A stretch of 64,000 nt of DNA from an uncultured Flavobacteriia bacterium. GTDB taxonomy: Bacteria > Bacteroidota > Bacteroidia > Flavobacteriales_D > Crocinitomicaceae. The position numbers and the translations under genes are program-made. Below the pieces are notes generated by a model. The model was not told where the DNA came from and did no database searches. It saw only the letters and a list, made by a program, of their open reading frames with translations. This document shows, one piece after another, positions 7,911-16,485 of this stretch; position 1 is the stretch's first letter; every line of letters begins with the position of its first letter. Location of the stretch: assembly GCA_937975705.1 (NCBI GenBank), contig CALJTX010000039.1:62001-126000 (forward strand). Reading direction: 5' to 3'.

Positions 7911-9370
7911 CTATACTCTTCTTTTTGTGCGCCGTACAAGTACTCAGTGCACAAACGCGTTTTTATAAGCTGTACTCCGGCACTGGTTTTGACAAAGGTG
8001 AAGATGTCTTGGCTTTGCCAGATTCAACATTTGTAGTAGCAGGCAGTAGCGGCAGTTGGGAAGCAAATGCACAAGGCTTCCTCATGAAGCTCGATCAGCA
8101 AGGCAACTACATCTGGAGTCAGGCATATGGCGCACAAGAAACCGAAGAAATCAAACGTGTCTTTCACCGGCCAGGTATGGGTTATTATCTGGCAGGTATG
8201 TCCAATTCTTGGAGCGGTGGTGACTACGACCCGATGCTCATCTTTACAGATCTTGCAGGCGACCAACAATGGATCAAAACCTTTCCACACACTGGTTGGG
8301 AGCGCATTCACGACGGCGTCATGACCGCCGATACGGGCTTTGTGTTGGTCGGTGAACGGCAAGCACAATTGGCAGGGTCAGCAGACGTTCTGCTGCTGCG
8401 CTTAGATAAATATGGCGATACACTCTGGACCAAAACCATCGGCACTGCCGGAGACGACCGTGCAAATAGTATTTTGCGCGTACAAGATAGCCTTTATGTT
8501 ATCGGTGGAGAATGGTACGTTGCCGATTCAAGTGCAACCAAAGGTTTTGTACTGAAAATAAATGACCAAGGAACGGTTCTTTGGATGGATACCTTGGGTC
8601 ATCTCGGAGGTGATTTTGTAGTTTCAGACCTTACTCAAACACCATTTGGAATTCAATTTGCTGGCAATCATACTTTTACGACAGAAAATCACAATGTTTT
8701 TTCAGGTTCTATTTCACTGAGTGGACAGATTATTAATCAGAATGCTCCTCAGGATGGTACTTTCCTTTCGGATGATAAGTGTCAGCAAATTGCATATTTG
8801 TCACAGCAAGATCTTTCTATATTCGGAATTCAGGTTCAAAATGACAGTACGTTTTCTGAATATTATGATCTTAATTTTGGTTTTGTCGATGCCTTATTTG
8901 GATACTGGTTAGGTTTGCCATATACCATGGTTATCAACGAGGGTTACGACTATGTAGGCAACATCAAACCAACCCTTGACGGTGGTTTTGTAGCGGTGGG
9001 CATGAATTCAGTGATCGTAGACGGCCAGAACCAACTCAATGGAGGCAGCAATGTGTTTGTCTTGAAAGTCAATGGAGACGGATCTGCTTATGTCCAGACC
9101 GACACCGTTTTTACGACCCAACAACTTGTAGGTCTGAGCCCACTCTTTGAAGGAAGCCAGGTGCTGATGTTTCCGAATCCTGTTGCAAGTGTTTTGCATT
9201 TCAATTGGGAAGGTTCAGAAGCCAAATTGATTGAAATACATGATGTAGTGGGCAATTTAATGCACCGAGAAACCCTGACAAGCGCCCAAACCATTGCCCT
9301 AGATAAATGGCCTCAGGGCGTTTACTATGTTCGAATCAACGGAAAGTCTTATCCGCTCATCAAGCACTAA
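7898..9370 (+). CDS. T9SS-sorted secreted protein with beta-propeller-like repeats
   Basis: A 490-residue protein with a signal peptide (cleavage near VLSAQT at about 19). The body has repeated units in which LALPDSTFVVAGSSG or SLYVIGGEWY is followed by FLMKLDQQGNYIWSQ-like or LLLRLDKYGDTLWTK strands, the pattern of delta-60/Kelch-like propellers. The last 70 residues (from MFPNPVASVLHF to the end) form a type-A T9SS C-terminal sorting domain with the PNP start and a GVYYVRING block, so the protein should be exported across the outer membrane and attached or released. It overlaps the barrel gene by 13 bases. Bases 8641-8940 are markedly AT-richer than the rest of the gene. The ligand is unknown. 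Confidence 0.8.
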   Translation: MRFLTILFFLCAVQVLSAQTRFYKLYSGTGFDKGEDVLALPDSTFVVAGSSGSWEANAQGFLMKLDQQGNYIWSQAYGAQETEEIKRVFHRPGMGYYLAGMSNSWSGGDYDPMLIFTDLAGDQQWIKTFPHTGWERIHDGVMTADTGFVLVGERQAQLAGSADVLLLRLDKYGDTLWTKTIGTAGDDRANSILRVQDSLYVIGGEWYVADSSATKGFVLKINDQGTVLWMDTLGHLGGDFVVSDLTQTPFGIQFAGNHTFTTENHNVFSGSISLSGQIINQNAPQDGTFLSDDKCQQIAYLSQQDLSIFGIQVQNDSTFSEYYDLNFGFVDALFGYWLGLPYTMVINEGYDYVGNIKPTLDGGFVAVGMNSVIVDGQNQLNGGSNVFVLKVNGDGSAYVQTDTVFTTQQLVGLSPLFEGSQVLMFPNPVASVLHFNWEGSEAKLIEIHDVVGNLMHRETLTSAQTIALDKWPQGVYYVRINGKSYPLIKH

Positions 9371-10560
9371 GCTTTTCTTCTCGTTTTTTCTTTGATGATT
9401 AGGCCGAGTTCTCTACTCGTTTGCCCTGCAACTGATGTGTTTTCATCTGCACGGCGTAGTAAATACGGCAAAACCTCTTGAACAGGCCCAAAAGGCACGT
9501 ATTTGGCAACTTGATAACCTGCATCTGATAAATTATACGAGATGTGGTCAGACATGCCTAAAAGCTGTGCAAAATAAAATTTGGGGTCATTGGGAGCAAC
9601 TTGTTCTTTATGAAGCAAAGTGGCAAGGTACATCGAGCTATTTTCGTTGTGTGTACCCGCACAAATTGAAAAGACCGCTTTGTTGGCTACCAAAAAGTCT
9701 AGTGCGGCATCGTAATCTTTGTCCGTGCTGGCTTTGTCAGGTTGAATAGGCGAGGGGTAACCCATTGCTTGCGCTCTGGCGCGTTCTTTTTCCATGTAGG
9801 CACCGCGCACCAACTTGACGCCATATTGAATGCCGGCATTTTTTGCGCGTTCAAACTCCGCTTTTAAATAAGCGAGGCGGTCGTGGCGGTACATTTGAAT
9901 GGTGTTGTAGACAATGCAATGGCTTGTATTGTATTTGCACATCATGTCGAAGGTCCATTGGTCAATGGCAGTTTGGATCCAGGTTTCTTCGGCATCTATG
10001 AACAAACGCGTTTGGTGCTTTGCCGCCGCCGCGCAAATGCGGTCAATGCGGTCAATGATAGCTTGGATTTGTTCGTTTTCTTGGGTGGTGAAGTTTCTGA
10101 ATTCAATTCCTTTTCGGGTGGCCCTGATTTGTTCAGCTACCAATTCTAATAGGTGGTGTTGGCCAATACCAGTAACCTTAAAAACAGCAAATGGAATGCG
10201 ATTATCGGTGGCCGATTTTTCTATCGTTTGAATGATGATTTGGGTGGTTTGCTCAAAATCTTCTTCTTTGGTTTTACCCTCTACAGAATAATCCAAGATG
10301 GTGCCTATGCCAAAAGCGTGTAAACTTGCAATGGCAGGGTCGCACTCATTGATCGTTTCTCCACCGCAAAATTGCTTGAAAATGGTTTTCTTGATCAGGC
10401 CTTTGATGGGCAAGTGCATTTGGAGTGCCAGCGGCGTCAGGATCTTGCCTAGTTTCACGATGGCGGGTGCGCCAATGATCTTGAAAAGCAAGTAGGCGCG
10501 TTGGAGGTCCTGCTTGTTTTTGGAGCGAAACGCAATTTCGGTGTTGTCGAAAGAAATCAT
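9367..10560 (-). CDS. Proline dehydrogenase (monofunctional)
   Basis: This enzyme oxidises L-proline to 1-pyrroline-5-carboxylate using FAD, feeding proline into glutamate. The 397-residue length fits monofunctional PRODH, not the fused PutA. The TIM-barrel blocks FIDAEETW (187-194) and KLVRGAYMEKER (249-260) and the later GTHNENS match the family's flavin- and substrate-binding signatures. No P5C dehydrogenase gene is in the window. Its stop overlaps the stop of the convergent T9SS gene by 4 bases. A TAATTTTG box ends 4 bases before the ATG, and the gene is divergent from aroB with only 35 bases between the start codons. Confidence 0.9.
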   Translation of the reverse strand: MISFDNTEIAFRSKNKQDLQRAYLLFKIIGAPAIVKLGKILTPLALQMHLPIKGLIKKTIFKQFCGGETINECDPAIASLHAFGIGTILDYSVEGKTKEEDFEQTTQIIIQTIEKSATDNRIPFAVFKVTGIGQHHLLELVAEQIRATRKGIEFRNFTTQENEQIQAIIDRIDRICAAAAKHQTRLFIDAEETWIQTAIDQWTFDMMCKYNTSHCIVYNTIQMYRHDRLAYLKAEFERAKNAGIQYGVKLVRGAYMEKERARAQAMGYPSPIQPDKASTDKDYDAALDFLVANKAVFSICAGTHNENSSMYLATLLHKEQVAPNDPKFYFAQLLGMSDHISYNLSDAGYQVAKYVPFGPVQEVLPYLLRRADENTSVAGQTSRELGLIIKEKTRRKA

Positions 10561-10564
10561 GCTC

Positions 10565-10572
10565 CAAAATTA
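10565..10572 (-). promoter_or_regulatory. -7 box 4 nt before the proline dehydrogenase ATG
   Basis: The minus strand reads TAATTTTG and then GAGC directly before the ATG at 10560. This matches TAnnTTTG. No clear -33 TTG is seen at the usual distance. If functional, transcription would begin at about the start codon. Confidence 0.45.
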
Positions 10573-10583
10573 AGCTCTTTTCG

Positions 10584-10591
10584 TAAATTTG
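10584..10591 (+). promoter_or_regulatory. -7 box 4 nt before the aroB ATG
   Basis: TAAATTTG is followed by AACC and the ATG at 10596. It is divergent from the proline dehydrogenase box 12 bp away, and the two start regions mirror each other. No good -33 TTG is present. Confidence 0.45.
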
Positions 10592-10595
10592 AACC

Positions 10596-11657
10596 ATGCA
10601 TACGGCTTCTTTTTCTGAACAGTATAGTCCGCTTGAATGGGGGCCACTTCTCAACGCTTCTTTTTCTTTCGAACTATCCAAGTTTGCCAATAGAAAAATA
10701 GCCATTCTTGTCGATGAAAACACCCACGATCACTGCTTGGAGTTTTTGATAACCGGCTTTGAAGCATTGGCCGAAGCCGAGGTCATTATGTTGCCGGCTG
10801 GTGAAGAAAACAAGGTGCTCGAAGTATGTTTTCAAGTGTGGGAAACCTTAACAGAGGCAGGTTTTGACCGCCACGACCTTTTGATCAATCTTGGGGGCGG
10901 CATGGTTACGGACCTCGGCGGATTTGTCGCTTCAGTTTACAAACGGGGTCTTGCGTTTATCAATATTCCAACAAGTTTATTAGGAATGGTCGATGCAGCA
11001 GTTGGTGGCAAAACAGGAATCGATTTTGCGGGCTTTAAAAACCAACTCGGAACGTTTGCTACACCAATAGCTACTTATATCGACACAGGTTTTCTACACA
11101 CCTTACCAGAAGCTGAATGGACGAACGGTTTTGCCGAACTGCTCAAACATGCGCTCATTTCAGATCAAGCACTATGGGTAGCGCTCTCAAAAATACAACA
11201 CATTCAGCAAGAACTCCGTTCTGAAACCATTCAGCAAGGGGTTCAAATCAAAGCACAAATTGTTGCCCAAGACCCCACTGAAAAAGGCTTGCGCAAAATC
11301 CTGAATTTTGGCCACACGGTTGGTCATGCCCTTGAATCATACTACCTGCCCACAGCAACACCACTTGCACACGGCCATGCTGTTGCCATAGGTATGCTCA
11401 TTGAAGCAAAGCTTTCTCAGATGAAATTAGGTTTGTCAAGTGAGCTTGTTATAGAAATTGAAGCTGTTATCCATAAATTTTATGCACTGCATATCCCAAA
11501 TGATGCTCAAGCACTGTGGGCGCTCATGCAACAAGATAAGAAGAATGAAAATGGAGAAGTGCGCGTTTGTTTACTGACACGAATTGGCGTTTGTGTCTAT
11601 GACCAGCCACTTGCATTTGAAGAATTTGAGCAAGCTCTTTTGGCTTGCAGATCTTAA
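10596..11657 (+). CDS. aroB: 3-dehydroquinate synthase
   Basis: This enzyme converts DAHP to 3-dehydroquinate, the second step of the shikimate pathway, using NAD and a divalent metal. The 353-residue protein has the NAD-binding block GGGMVTDLGGF (100-110), the substrate block PTSLLGMVDAAVGGKTG (125-141), the metal-ligand region ELLKHAL and the late block NFGHTVGHALE. Length and domain order match the family. It stands alone between proline dehydrogenase (divergent) and a MarC-type gene (convergent, stops overlapping by 4 bases). The ATG at 10596 is preceded by a -7 box only 4 bases away. Confidence 0.95.
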   Translation: MHTASFSEQYSPLEWGPLLNASFSFELSKFANRKIAILVDENTHDHCLEFLITGFEALAEAEVIMLPAGEENKVLEVCFQVWETLTEAGFDRHDLLINLGGGMVTDLGGFVASVYKRGLAFINIPTSLLGMVDAAVGGKTGIDFAGFKNQLGTFATPIATYIDTGFLHTLPEAEWTNGFAELLKHALISDQALWVALSKIQHIQQELRSETIQQGVQIKAQIVAQDPTEKGLRKILNFGHTVGHALESYYLPTATPLAHGHAVAIGMLIEAKLSQMKLGLSSELVIEIEAVIHKFYALHIPNDAQALWALMQQDKKNENGEVRVCLLTRIGVCVYDQPLAFEEFEQALLACRS

Positions 11658-12238
11658 AATAAATGCTGGATATTACCTGTAAATAATTTTACAGCAATAG
11701 CCATTAATATGATACCAAAGATCTTTCTAATGATGCCAATTCCACCCTTGCCGAGCCAGATGCCAATTTTTCCGGACATTTTCAAAACGATATAGACCAA
11801 GCCCACATTTATAATTATGGCTATAATGATATTGATATCTGCATAGGCGGCACGCATAGACATCAAGGTGGTCATGGTGCCCGCACCTGCAATCAAAGGA
11901 AAGGCAATCGGGACAATTGAGGCGGTTTCTGGTTCTTCGTCTTTGTAGAGCGTGATGCCCAATATCATTTCTATGGCAATAAAGAAAATAAGAATCGACC
12001 CCGCAACGGCAAATGAGTAAACATCTATGCCAATAAGGCTCAAGATTTGATCGCCAATAAAAAGAAATATGATCATGATCAGCAAAGCCACCAAGCTTGC
12101 TTTTTCTGATTCAATATGACCTACTTTTTGTCTGAGATTGATAATGATAGGGATGCTGCCAATGATGTCAATGACGGCAAAAAGGACCATGGTTGCCGTA
12201 GCGATTTGTTTGAATTCTATCTGCTGTAAAAAGGTCAC
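11654..12238 (-). CDS. MarC-family (UPF0056) inner-membrane protein
   Basis: A 194-residue protein with six hydrophobic segments. The start FAVIDIIGSIPIIINL, the middle GITLYKDEEPETASIVPIAFPLIAGAGTMTT and the final IFGIILMAIAVKLFTGNI are the conserved blocks of the MarC/UPF0056 family. Its cellular role is unsettled, because the original link to multiple antibiotic resistance was withdrawn. The only sensible start is GTG at 12238, since no in-frame ATG lies upstream before the terminator region. A TAACTTTG box at 12257-12264 lies 18 bases upstream. The stop overlaps that of aroB by 4 bases. Confidence 0.85.
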   Translation of the reverse strand: MTFLQQIEFKQIATATMVLFAVIDIIGSIPIIINLRQKVGHIESEKASLVALLIMIIFLFIGDQILSLIGIDVYSFAVAGSILIFFIAIEMILGITLYKDEEPETASIVPIAFPLIAGAGTMTTLMSMRAAYADINIIIAIIINVGLVYIVLKMSGKIGIWLGKGGIGIIRKIFGIILMAIAVKLFTGNIQHLF

Positions 12239-12256
12239 TTCTTAGTTTTTTTTTTG

Positions 12257-12264
12257 CAAAGTTA
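12257..12264 (-). promoter_or_regulatory. -7 box of the MarC-type gene
   Basis: The minus strand reads TAACTTTG, 18 bases before the GTG start. It matches TAnnTTTG. The nearest upstream TTG is only 13 bases away, so the -33 part is weak. Confidence 0.5.
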
Positions 12265-12288
12265 AAGTAATTAATTGCAAGAGCCCAT

Positions 12289-12315
12289 AAAAAAAGGCCT
12301 CCGAAGAGGCCCTTT
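12289..12315 (-). terminator. Rho-independent terminator with TTCG loop after the S46 peptidase
   Basis: On the minus strand a GGCCTC/GAGGCC stem (extended by weaker pairs) closes a TTCG tetraloop and is followed by seven T. It lies about 40 bases after the S46 peptidase stop and separates that gene from the MarC-type gene. Confidence 0.9.
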
Positions 12316-12352
12316 CCTTACAAGCTAGTTGGAAGCACCAACTTGCAATGCT

Positions 12353-14494
12353 TTACTTGACAATAGTCATTTCATCAACAATATGTTTTGCTCCGGCATA
12401 TTTATCGATGATAAACAAGACGTAACGGATATCCACGTTAATGGTTTTTTGCAGTTTTTGGTCGAAGATGACGTCGCCGGCCATGGCTTCAATGTTGCCG
12501 TCAAATGCCAAACCAATGAGTTCTCCTTTGCCATTCAATACTGGTGAACCTGAGTTACCACCTGTGATGTCATTGTTGGTAAGGAAGTTTACAGGCATGT
12601 AGCCCGCTTTGTCTGCATAAGGACCAAAATCTTTCTTTGCATTGAGTTCGATGAGGCGCTGTGGCAAATCGAATTCTTCATCGTTCGGCTTGTATTTGTT
12701 AATAGTGCCTTGAAGTGTAGTGTAGTTGTTGATTTTAGCATCGTTGCGTTTGTCTGCAGGAAGCGCACTTACTTTTCCGTAAGTCAAACGCAAAGTGCTG
12801 TTGGCATCTGGATACAAAATGGTGCTCAAACCAGATTCTCTTAAACCTGCTACCAATAGGCGATAAGCGCGGTTGTAGTCGTCGGTAAGTTTGACGAGTT
12901 CATCTGAACGCTTCGTGAGGTGCGCCAGCATGTCTGAAGACAACTTGTATAATGGGTCGTTGCTCAGTTGACCTTCGCTAGGCGCTTCTAAGAATGCAAG
13001 CAATTCATTGCGTGAAGTGAGAATGGAAGTCGTGAACATTGCTTTGATTTCGCTATTAACGTCTTTGTCGCTGTACATTGCCTGCATGCCATCAAATAGT
13101 TGATAATTTGCTTTTTGACCATAGAGGTTCAAACCAGCAATCAAGATATCGAGTTCCGCTGGAATAGATGTGTTCTTGAAAAATTCATTGATAGCTATTT
13201 TTAAATCTCCTTTCATAGACTCGCGTTTGGTAGCATCTGCTTTGGCGTAAGCCATAAGTTGTGCGCCCAAGCCGCGTGTAAAGCCTGCATATTCGGAGTT
13301 TCTAACAAGAATCGAAAGGTAGTTGTCGTGTCTTGATTTGTCGTTGGTCGCTGCATAATATGCATTGATTGTACTGACTACATTGCCATACTTCGCTTTG
13401 TTTTCAGGTTTGTTGGCCCAGGCATTGAACTTTGCTTCGTTTTGTGCTTTAGAAGCAGCAGTCTGGAACTTCGTAAGCGCGTCGATCATGCCTTGGCGGT
13501 TTTTCCAGTAGTTGGCTGTGCGCGCATATTTAGAGGCGTAATTGAGGCGAACGCTAGCATCTTTGTCCATGTGAACTTTCATGGCGTCCATGGCTGTTTT
13601 AGACGCTTCAACCCAAGCAGGGTAGGCGTATTTGACATTTTGATCGATGCCGCCAGCTGGCAACCATCGGTTGGTACGACCTGGATAACCCATGATCATG
13701 GCGAAGTCACCTTCTTTGACGCCATTGAGGTTGATAGGGAGGTGGTGCTTTGGATGCAAAGGCACGTTGGTGGTGCTGAAATCGGCAGGGTTGCCGTTTG
13801 CATCTGCGTATACGCGGAACATGCTGAAGTCACCGGTGTGGCGCGGCCATTCCCAGTTGTCGGTGTCGCCACCAAATTTACCAATGCTGTTTGGAGGGGT
13901 TCCTACTAAACGAACGTCTTTGTAGTCTTGGTAAACGAAAAAGTAAAATTCATTGCCTTGGAAGAACGAACGCACAGAAACAACATATTTACCGCCTTCG
14001 CTGTTTTCTTTTTCAATGAGTGCGATTTCATCACGGATGATTTTGTCGCGTTCTGCTTCGGTCATGTTGTCCGAAACTTTGGACATGATGCGCTTGGTGC
14101 AGTCGTCCATGCGCACAAAGAAGCGCACGTAAAGTGATTTTGGCTTGAGCTCTTGGCTGCGGTCTGCGGCCCAAAATCCGTTGGTGAGGTAGTCGTGTTC
14201 TGGTGTGGAGAGCTCGGCGATGGCGTCGTAACCACAGTGGTGGTTGGTCAAAAGCAAACCATCTTTGGAGATGAGCTCTGCTGTACAGCCACCGTTAAAT
14301 TGCACAACCGCATCTTTTAAGGAAGAGTTGTTGATACTATAAATTTCTTCGGCAGTAAGCTGAAGACCCATTTTTTGCATGTCGCGGTGGTTGAGGCGAT
14401 CGATAAACATCAAGAACCACATGCCTTCATCGGCACGGACAAAAATCCCTACAAACAAGAAAAGGGCGAGTGTAATACGTTTGAATTGTTTCAT
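12353..14494 (-). CDS. S46-family dipeptidyl-peptidase, DPP7-like
   Basis: A 713-residue secreted serine exopeptidase that removes N-terminal dipeptides from oligopeptides. The signal peptide ends near VRA before DEGMW, the usual mature start of this family. The catalytic triad region is visible: NHHCGYDAI (His at about 86), GGDTDNWEWPRHTGDFS, and TGGNSGSPV with Ser648. Residue 666, eighteen after the serine in LAFDGN, is Gly. As I recall, Gly here marks DPP7 (hydrophobic P1 preference), while DPP11 has Arg. The ATG at 14494 is chosen because it starts the signal peptide. It probably acts in the periplasm, feeding dipeptides to uptake. It is followed by a strong terminator. Confidence 0.92.
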   Translation of the reverse strand: MKQFKRITLALFLFVGIFVRADEGMWFLMFIDRLNHRDMQKMGLQLTAEEIYSINNSSLKDAVVQFNGGCTAELISKDGLLLTNHHCGYDAIAELSTPEHDYLTNGFWAADRSQELKPKSLYVRFFVRMDDCTKRIMSKVSDNMTEAERDKIIRDEIALIEKENSEGGKYVVSVRSFFQGNEFYFFVYQDYKDVRLVGTPPNSIGKFGGDTDNWEWPRHTGDFSMFRVYADANGNPADFSTTNVPLHPKHHLPINLNGVKEGDFAMIMGYPGRTNRWLPAGGIDQNVKYAYPAWVEASKTAMDAMKVHMDKDASVRLNYASKYARTANYWKNRQGMIDALTKFQTAASKAQNEAKFNAWANKPENKAKYGNVVSTINAYYAATNDKSRHDNYLSILVRNSEYAGFTRGLGAQLMAYAKADATKRESMKGDLKIAINEFFKNTSIPAELDILIAGLNLYGQKANYQLFDGMQAMYSDKDVNSEIKAMFTTSILTSRNELLAFLEAPSEGQLSNDPLYKLSSDMLAHLTKRSDELVKLTDDYNRAYRLLVAGLRESGLSTILYPDANSTLRLTYGKVSALPADKRNDAKINNYTTLQGTINKYKPNDEEFDLPQRLIELNAKKDFGPYADKAGYMPVNFLTNNDITGGNSGSPVLNGKGELIGLAFDGNIEAMAGDVIFDQKLQKTINVDIRYVLFIIDKYAGAKHIVDEMTIVK

Positions 14495-14512
14495 GATTTG
14501 AATATTGAGTGG

Positions 14513-14543
14513 CGAAGATACAATGAATGCTGTCAATTTGCAA
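14513..14543 (-). promoter_or_regulatory. Promoter of the S46 peptidase, TTCG variant
   Basis: On the minus strand TTG (14543-14541), a 20-bp spacer and TATCTTCG (14520-14513) precede the ATG by 18 bases. The -7 box differs from TAnnTTTG by one base. Confidence 0.6.
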
Positions 14544-14555
14544 CGTTAATTGGCG

Positions 14556-15152
14556 CTACTTCGAGGAGAGCAGCTTTTTTTTCATGCGGCTAAGACTTTC
14601 GGGCAAAATACCTAGGTACGACGCAATTTGATGTTGGGCTACAATTTGTTCAATTCCGGGGTGTCTTTGTAGCAATTCTTGGTACCGTTCTTCAGCATGT
14701 GCCGAAACGGTCATTAAGAATCGTTTTTGCAATACGGCGAGCGTGCGCTGTGCCATGACTCTAAACAAGCGCTCAAGCGCAGGTATTTTATCAAATAAAT
14801 ATTCGAGGTCTTCTTTGGAGATTTCGAGTATGTAACTTTCTTCCAATGCTTGCACATTGAGCGTGGCGGCATCATCAAAATGAAAGGCAGATAAATCACC
14901 TACCCACCAATCGGCAAAGGCAAAATACAATACGTGCTCATTACCTTTGGCATCGGTGTAAAAAACCCGAAGTGTGCCATCTACAACAAATCCCTGATTG
15001 AAATTTGTAGAACCTTCTTGGAGAAAGAAATCTTTTTTAGACACCTTGCGCAAATGGTAATAGGTTTTCATCAGTTCCCACTCTTCCTGATTGATGCTCA
15101 CGCGCTGACTGGTGTATGCGTACAGTTTTTGATAGGCTTGTTGTGCGTCCAT
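14556..15152 (-). CDS. Crp/Fnr-family transcriptional regulator
   Basis: A 198-residue protein with an N-terminal cyclic-nucleotide-binding-like beta-roll (blocks FFLQEGSTNFNQGFVVDGTL and FAFADWWVGDLSAF) and a C-terminal winged-helix region (QHQIASYLGILPESLSRMKKK) that should contact DNA. It lacks the four-Cys pattern of Fnr. The canonical cAMP-pocket residues are not obvious, so the ligand, if any, is unknown. An in-frame ATG at 15185 is also possible but would overlap the upstream gene by 28 bases; 15152 leaves a 5-base gap. It is the last gene of the pabB-tilS-methyltransferase run, an unusual partner for RNA-modification genes. Confidence 0.85.
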   Translation of the reverse strand: MDAQQAYQKLYAYTSQRVSINQEEWELMKTYYHLRKVSKKDFFLQEGSTNFNQGFVVDGTLRVFYTDAKGNEHVLYFAFADWWVGDLSAFHFDDAATLNVQALEESYILEISKEDLEYLFDKIPALERLFRVMAQRTLAVLQKRFLMTVSAHAEERYQELLQRHPGIEQIVAQHQIASYLGILPESLSRMKKKLLSSK

Positions 15153-15157
15153 TGGTA

Positions 15158-16477
15158 TTATTTTGGAAGATGTCGAATGCGCCATTCGGTCGGGTGAAGG
15201 TTATTGAAGCGCTGTCCGATTTGCTTGATCATTGCGACAGACTGCCCCTGGTATTGGATCAGGTAAAACCCTGCTGGAGCCTCCCATTGTTGGCTTTCAC
15301 CGTGTAAGATGCGCAAGGCTTCTGGCGCATCTACTGCTTTGGTTGGTAAATCCCAGATGGACAAAAGGCTATAGGTGAGGTCGTAGCCAGGTGTCCAGGA
15401 TTTTTTGTGCGCGGTGGCGACATGCGTTCCTTTTTTGAGAAACTTGAGCGCTTGGATACCCGCATAAAAGGAAAGCGCAAATGGCGTTGTCGCGAATACC
15501 ATGTCGGCTTCTTGCCAATATGCCAAATGAGTAGCGGGATTCAGTAGGGTCAATAGATCTTTAGGTGCACCGTTTACCAAATTGTTTTTTGATGGCCTAT
15601 GCTTGCTGTTTGTGCGCTTTAGTTTCTGTAAGGCAGCAATATAGAAACCTTCACTTTTTATTTGATTGGGAAAAAAATAATGTCCGATTGCGTTTCGGTC
15701 TGTTTGCATGCCTTCAAAATGTGGAAGTTGCACCTTTTGGGCACTTTCGTCTTCTAGAAAACCGAGTAGTTGCTGTTCGTTTTCTTCCGGATTGAACGTA
15801 CAAGTCGAATAAATAAGGTAGCCTCCTTCTTTGAGCAGCGGCCACACTTCCGCTAAGATAGCTGTCTGACGTTCCGCACAAATTTGGGCATTGCTCAAAT
15901 TCCATTCACCTCTCGCATTGTGGTCTTTGCGAAACATGCCTTCGCCAGAGCAAGGCGCATCTACGACCAATACATCTATTTGCCCTGCCAGTACATTGAG
16001 TTCTGAGGGTTTGTGGTTGCAGACAAAAACATTGGCGTAACCCCATTTGGTGAGGTTTTCACTGAGGATATAGGCTCTTGAACGATTGATTTCATTGGCG
16101 ATCAAGACACCTTTGTGGTTCAAAAAACTAGCGATGAGGGTGCTTTTTCCGCCTGGAGCAGCACTGAGGTCTAATACGACGGGGTTTTCAGGTATCGCAA
16201 GCTGTTCGAGGGCTTTTTGCAGATACATGGAGCCTGCTTCTTGCGGATAATATGCGCCCGCATGAAAAAGCGGATCGTAAGTAAAAGCAGGTCTTTCTTC
16301 TAGATAGATTCCATTTGGGTTCCAGGCCACAACTTGAGTTGCGTCAAAGTTTGACTTTCGTTTTGGGTGTAGTCGGACCGATGTTGGAGGCGCTGTGTCC
16401 AGGGCTTCTAGCAAACCAGCAGGTACAAATGGGTCTTGCTCGATGCGTGCAATGAAGTCTGGCGGAAATGAAGTCAT
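15158..16477 (-). CDS. RNA cytosine-C5 methyltransferase, RsmF/NSUN type
   Basis: A 439-residue SAM-dependent m5C RNA methyltransferase, probably acting on 16S rRNA or tRNA. The SAM-binding motif DLSAAPGGKST, the proline-cysteine motif DAPCSGEGMFRKD and the catalytic YSTCTFNPEENE are all present. The C-terminal 150 residues fit the RsmF-type ferredoxin-like and RNA-binding extension. The ATG at 16477 is used rather than a TTG two codons earlier. It is preceded closely by tilS (its stop at 16486) and followed by the Crp-type gene. The exact target base cannot be read from sequence. Confidence 0.87.
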   Translation of the reverse strand: MTSFPPDFIARIEQDPFVPAGLLEALDTAPPTSVRLHPKRKSNFDATQVVAWNPNGIYLEERPAFTYDPLFHAGAYYPQEAGSMYLQKALEQLAIPENPVVLDLSAAPGGKSTLIASFLNHKGVLIANEINRSRAYILSENLTKWGYANVFVCNHKPSELNVLAGQIDVLVVDAPCSGEGMFRKDHNARGEWNLSNAQICAERQTAILAEVWPLLKEGGYLIYSTCTFNPEENEQQLLGFLEDESAQKVQLPHFEGMQTDRNAIGHYFFPNQIKSEGFYIAALQKLKRTNSKHRPSKNNLVNGAPKDLLTLLNPATHLAYWQEADMVFATTPFALSFYAGIQALKFLKKGTHVATAHKKSWTPGYDLTYSLLSIWDLPTKAVDAPEALRILHGESQQWEAPAGFYLIQYQGQSVAMIKQIGQRFNNLHPTEWRIRHLPK

Positions 16478-16485
16478 TCTCAAAA

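Noticed and set aside
13442..13909. 155-residue open frame opposite the S46 peptidase
   Set aside because: It is antisense to a strongly conserved peptidase region, with no start context and no domain.
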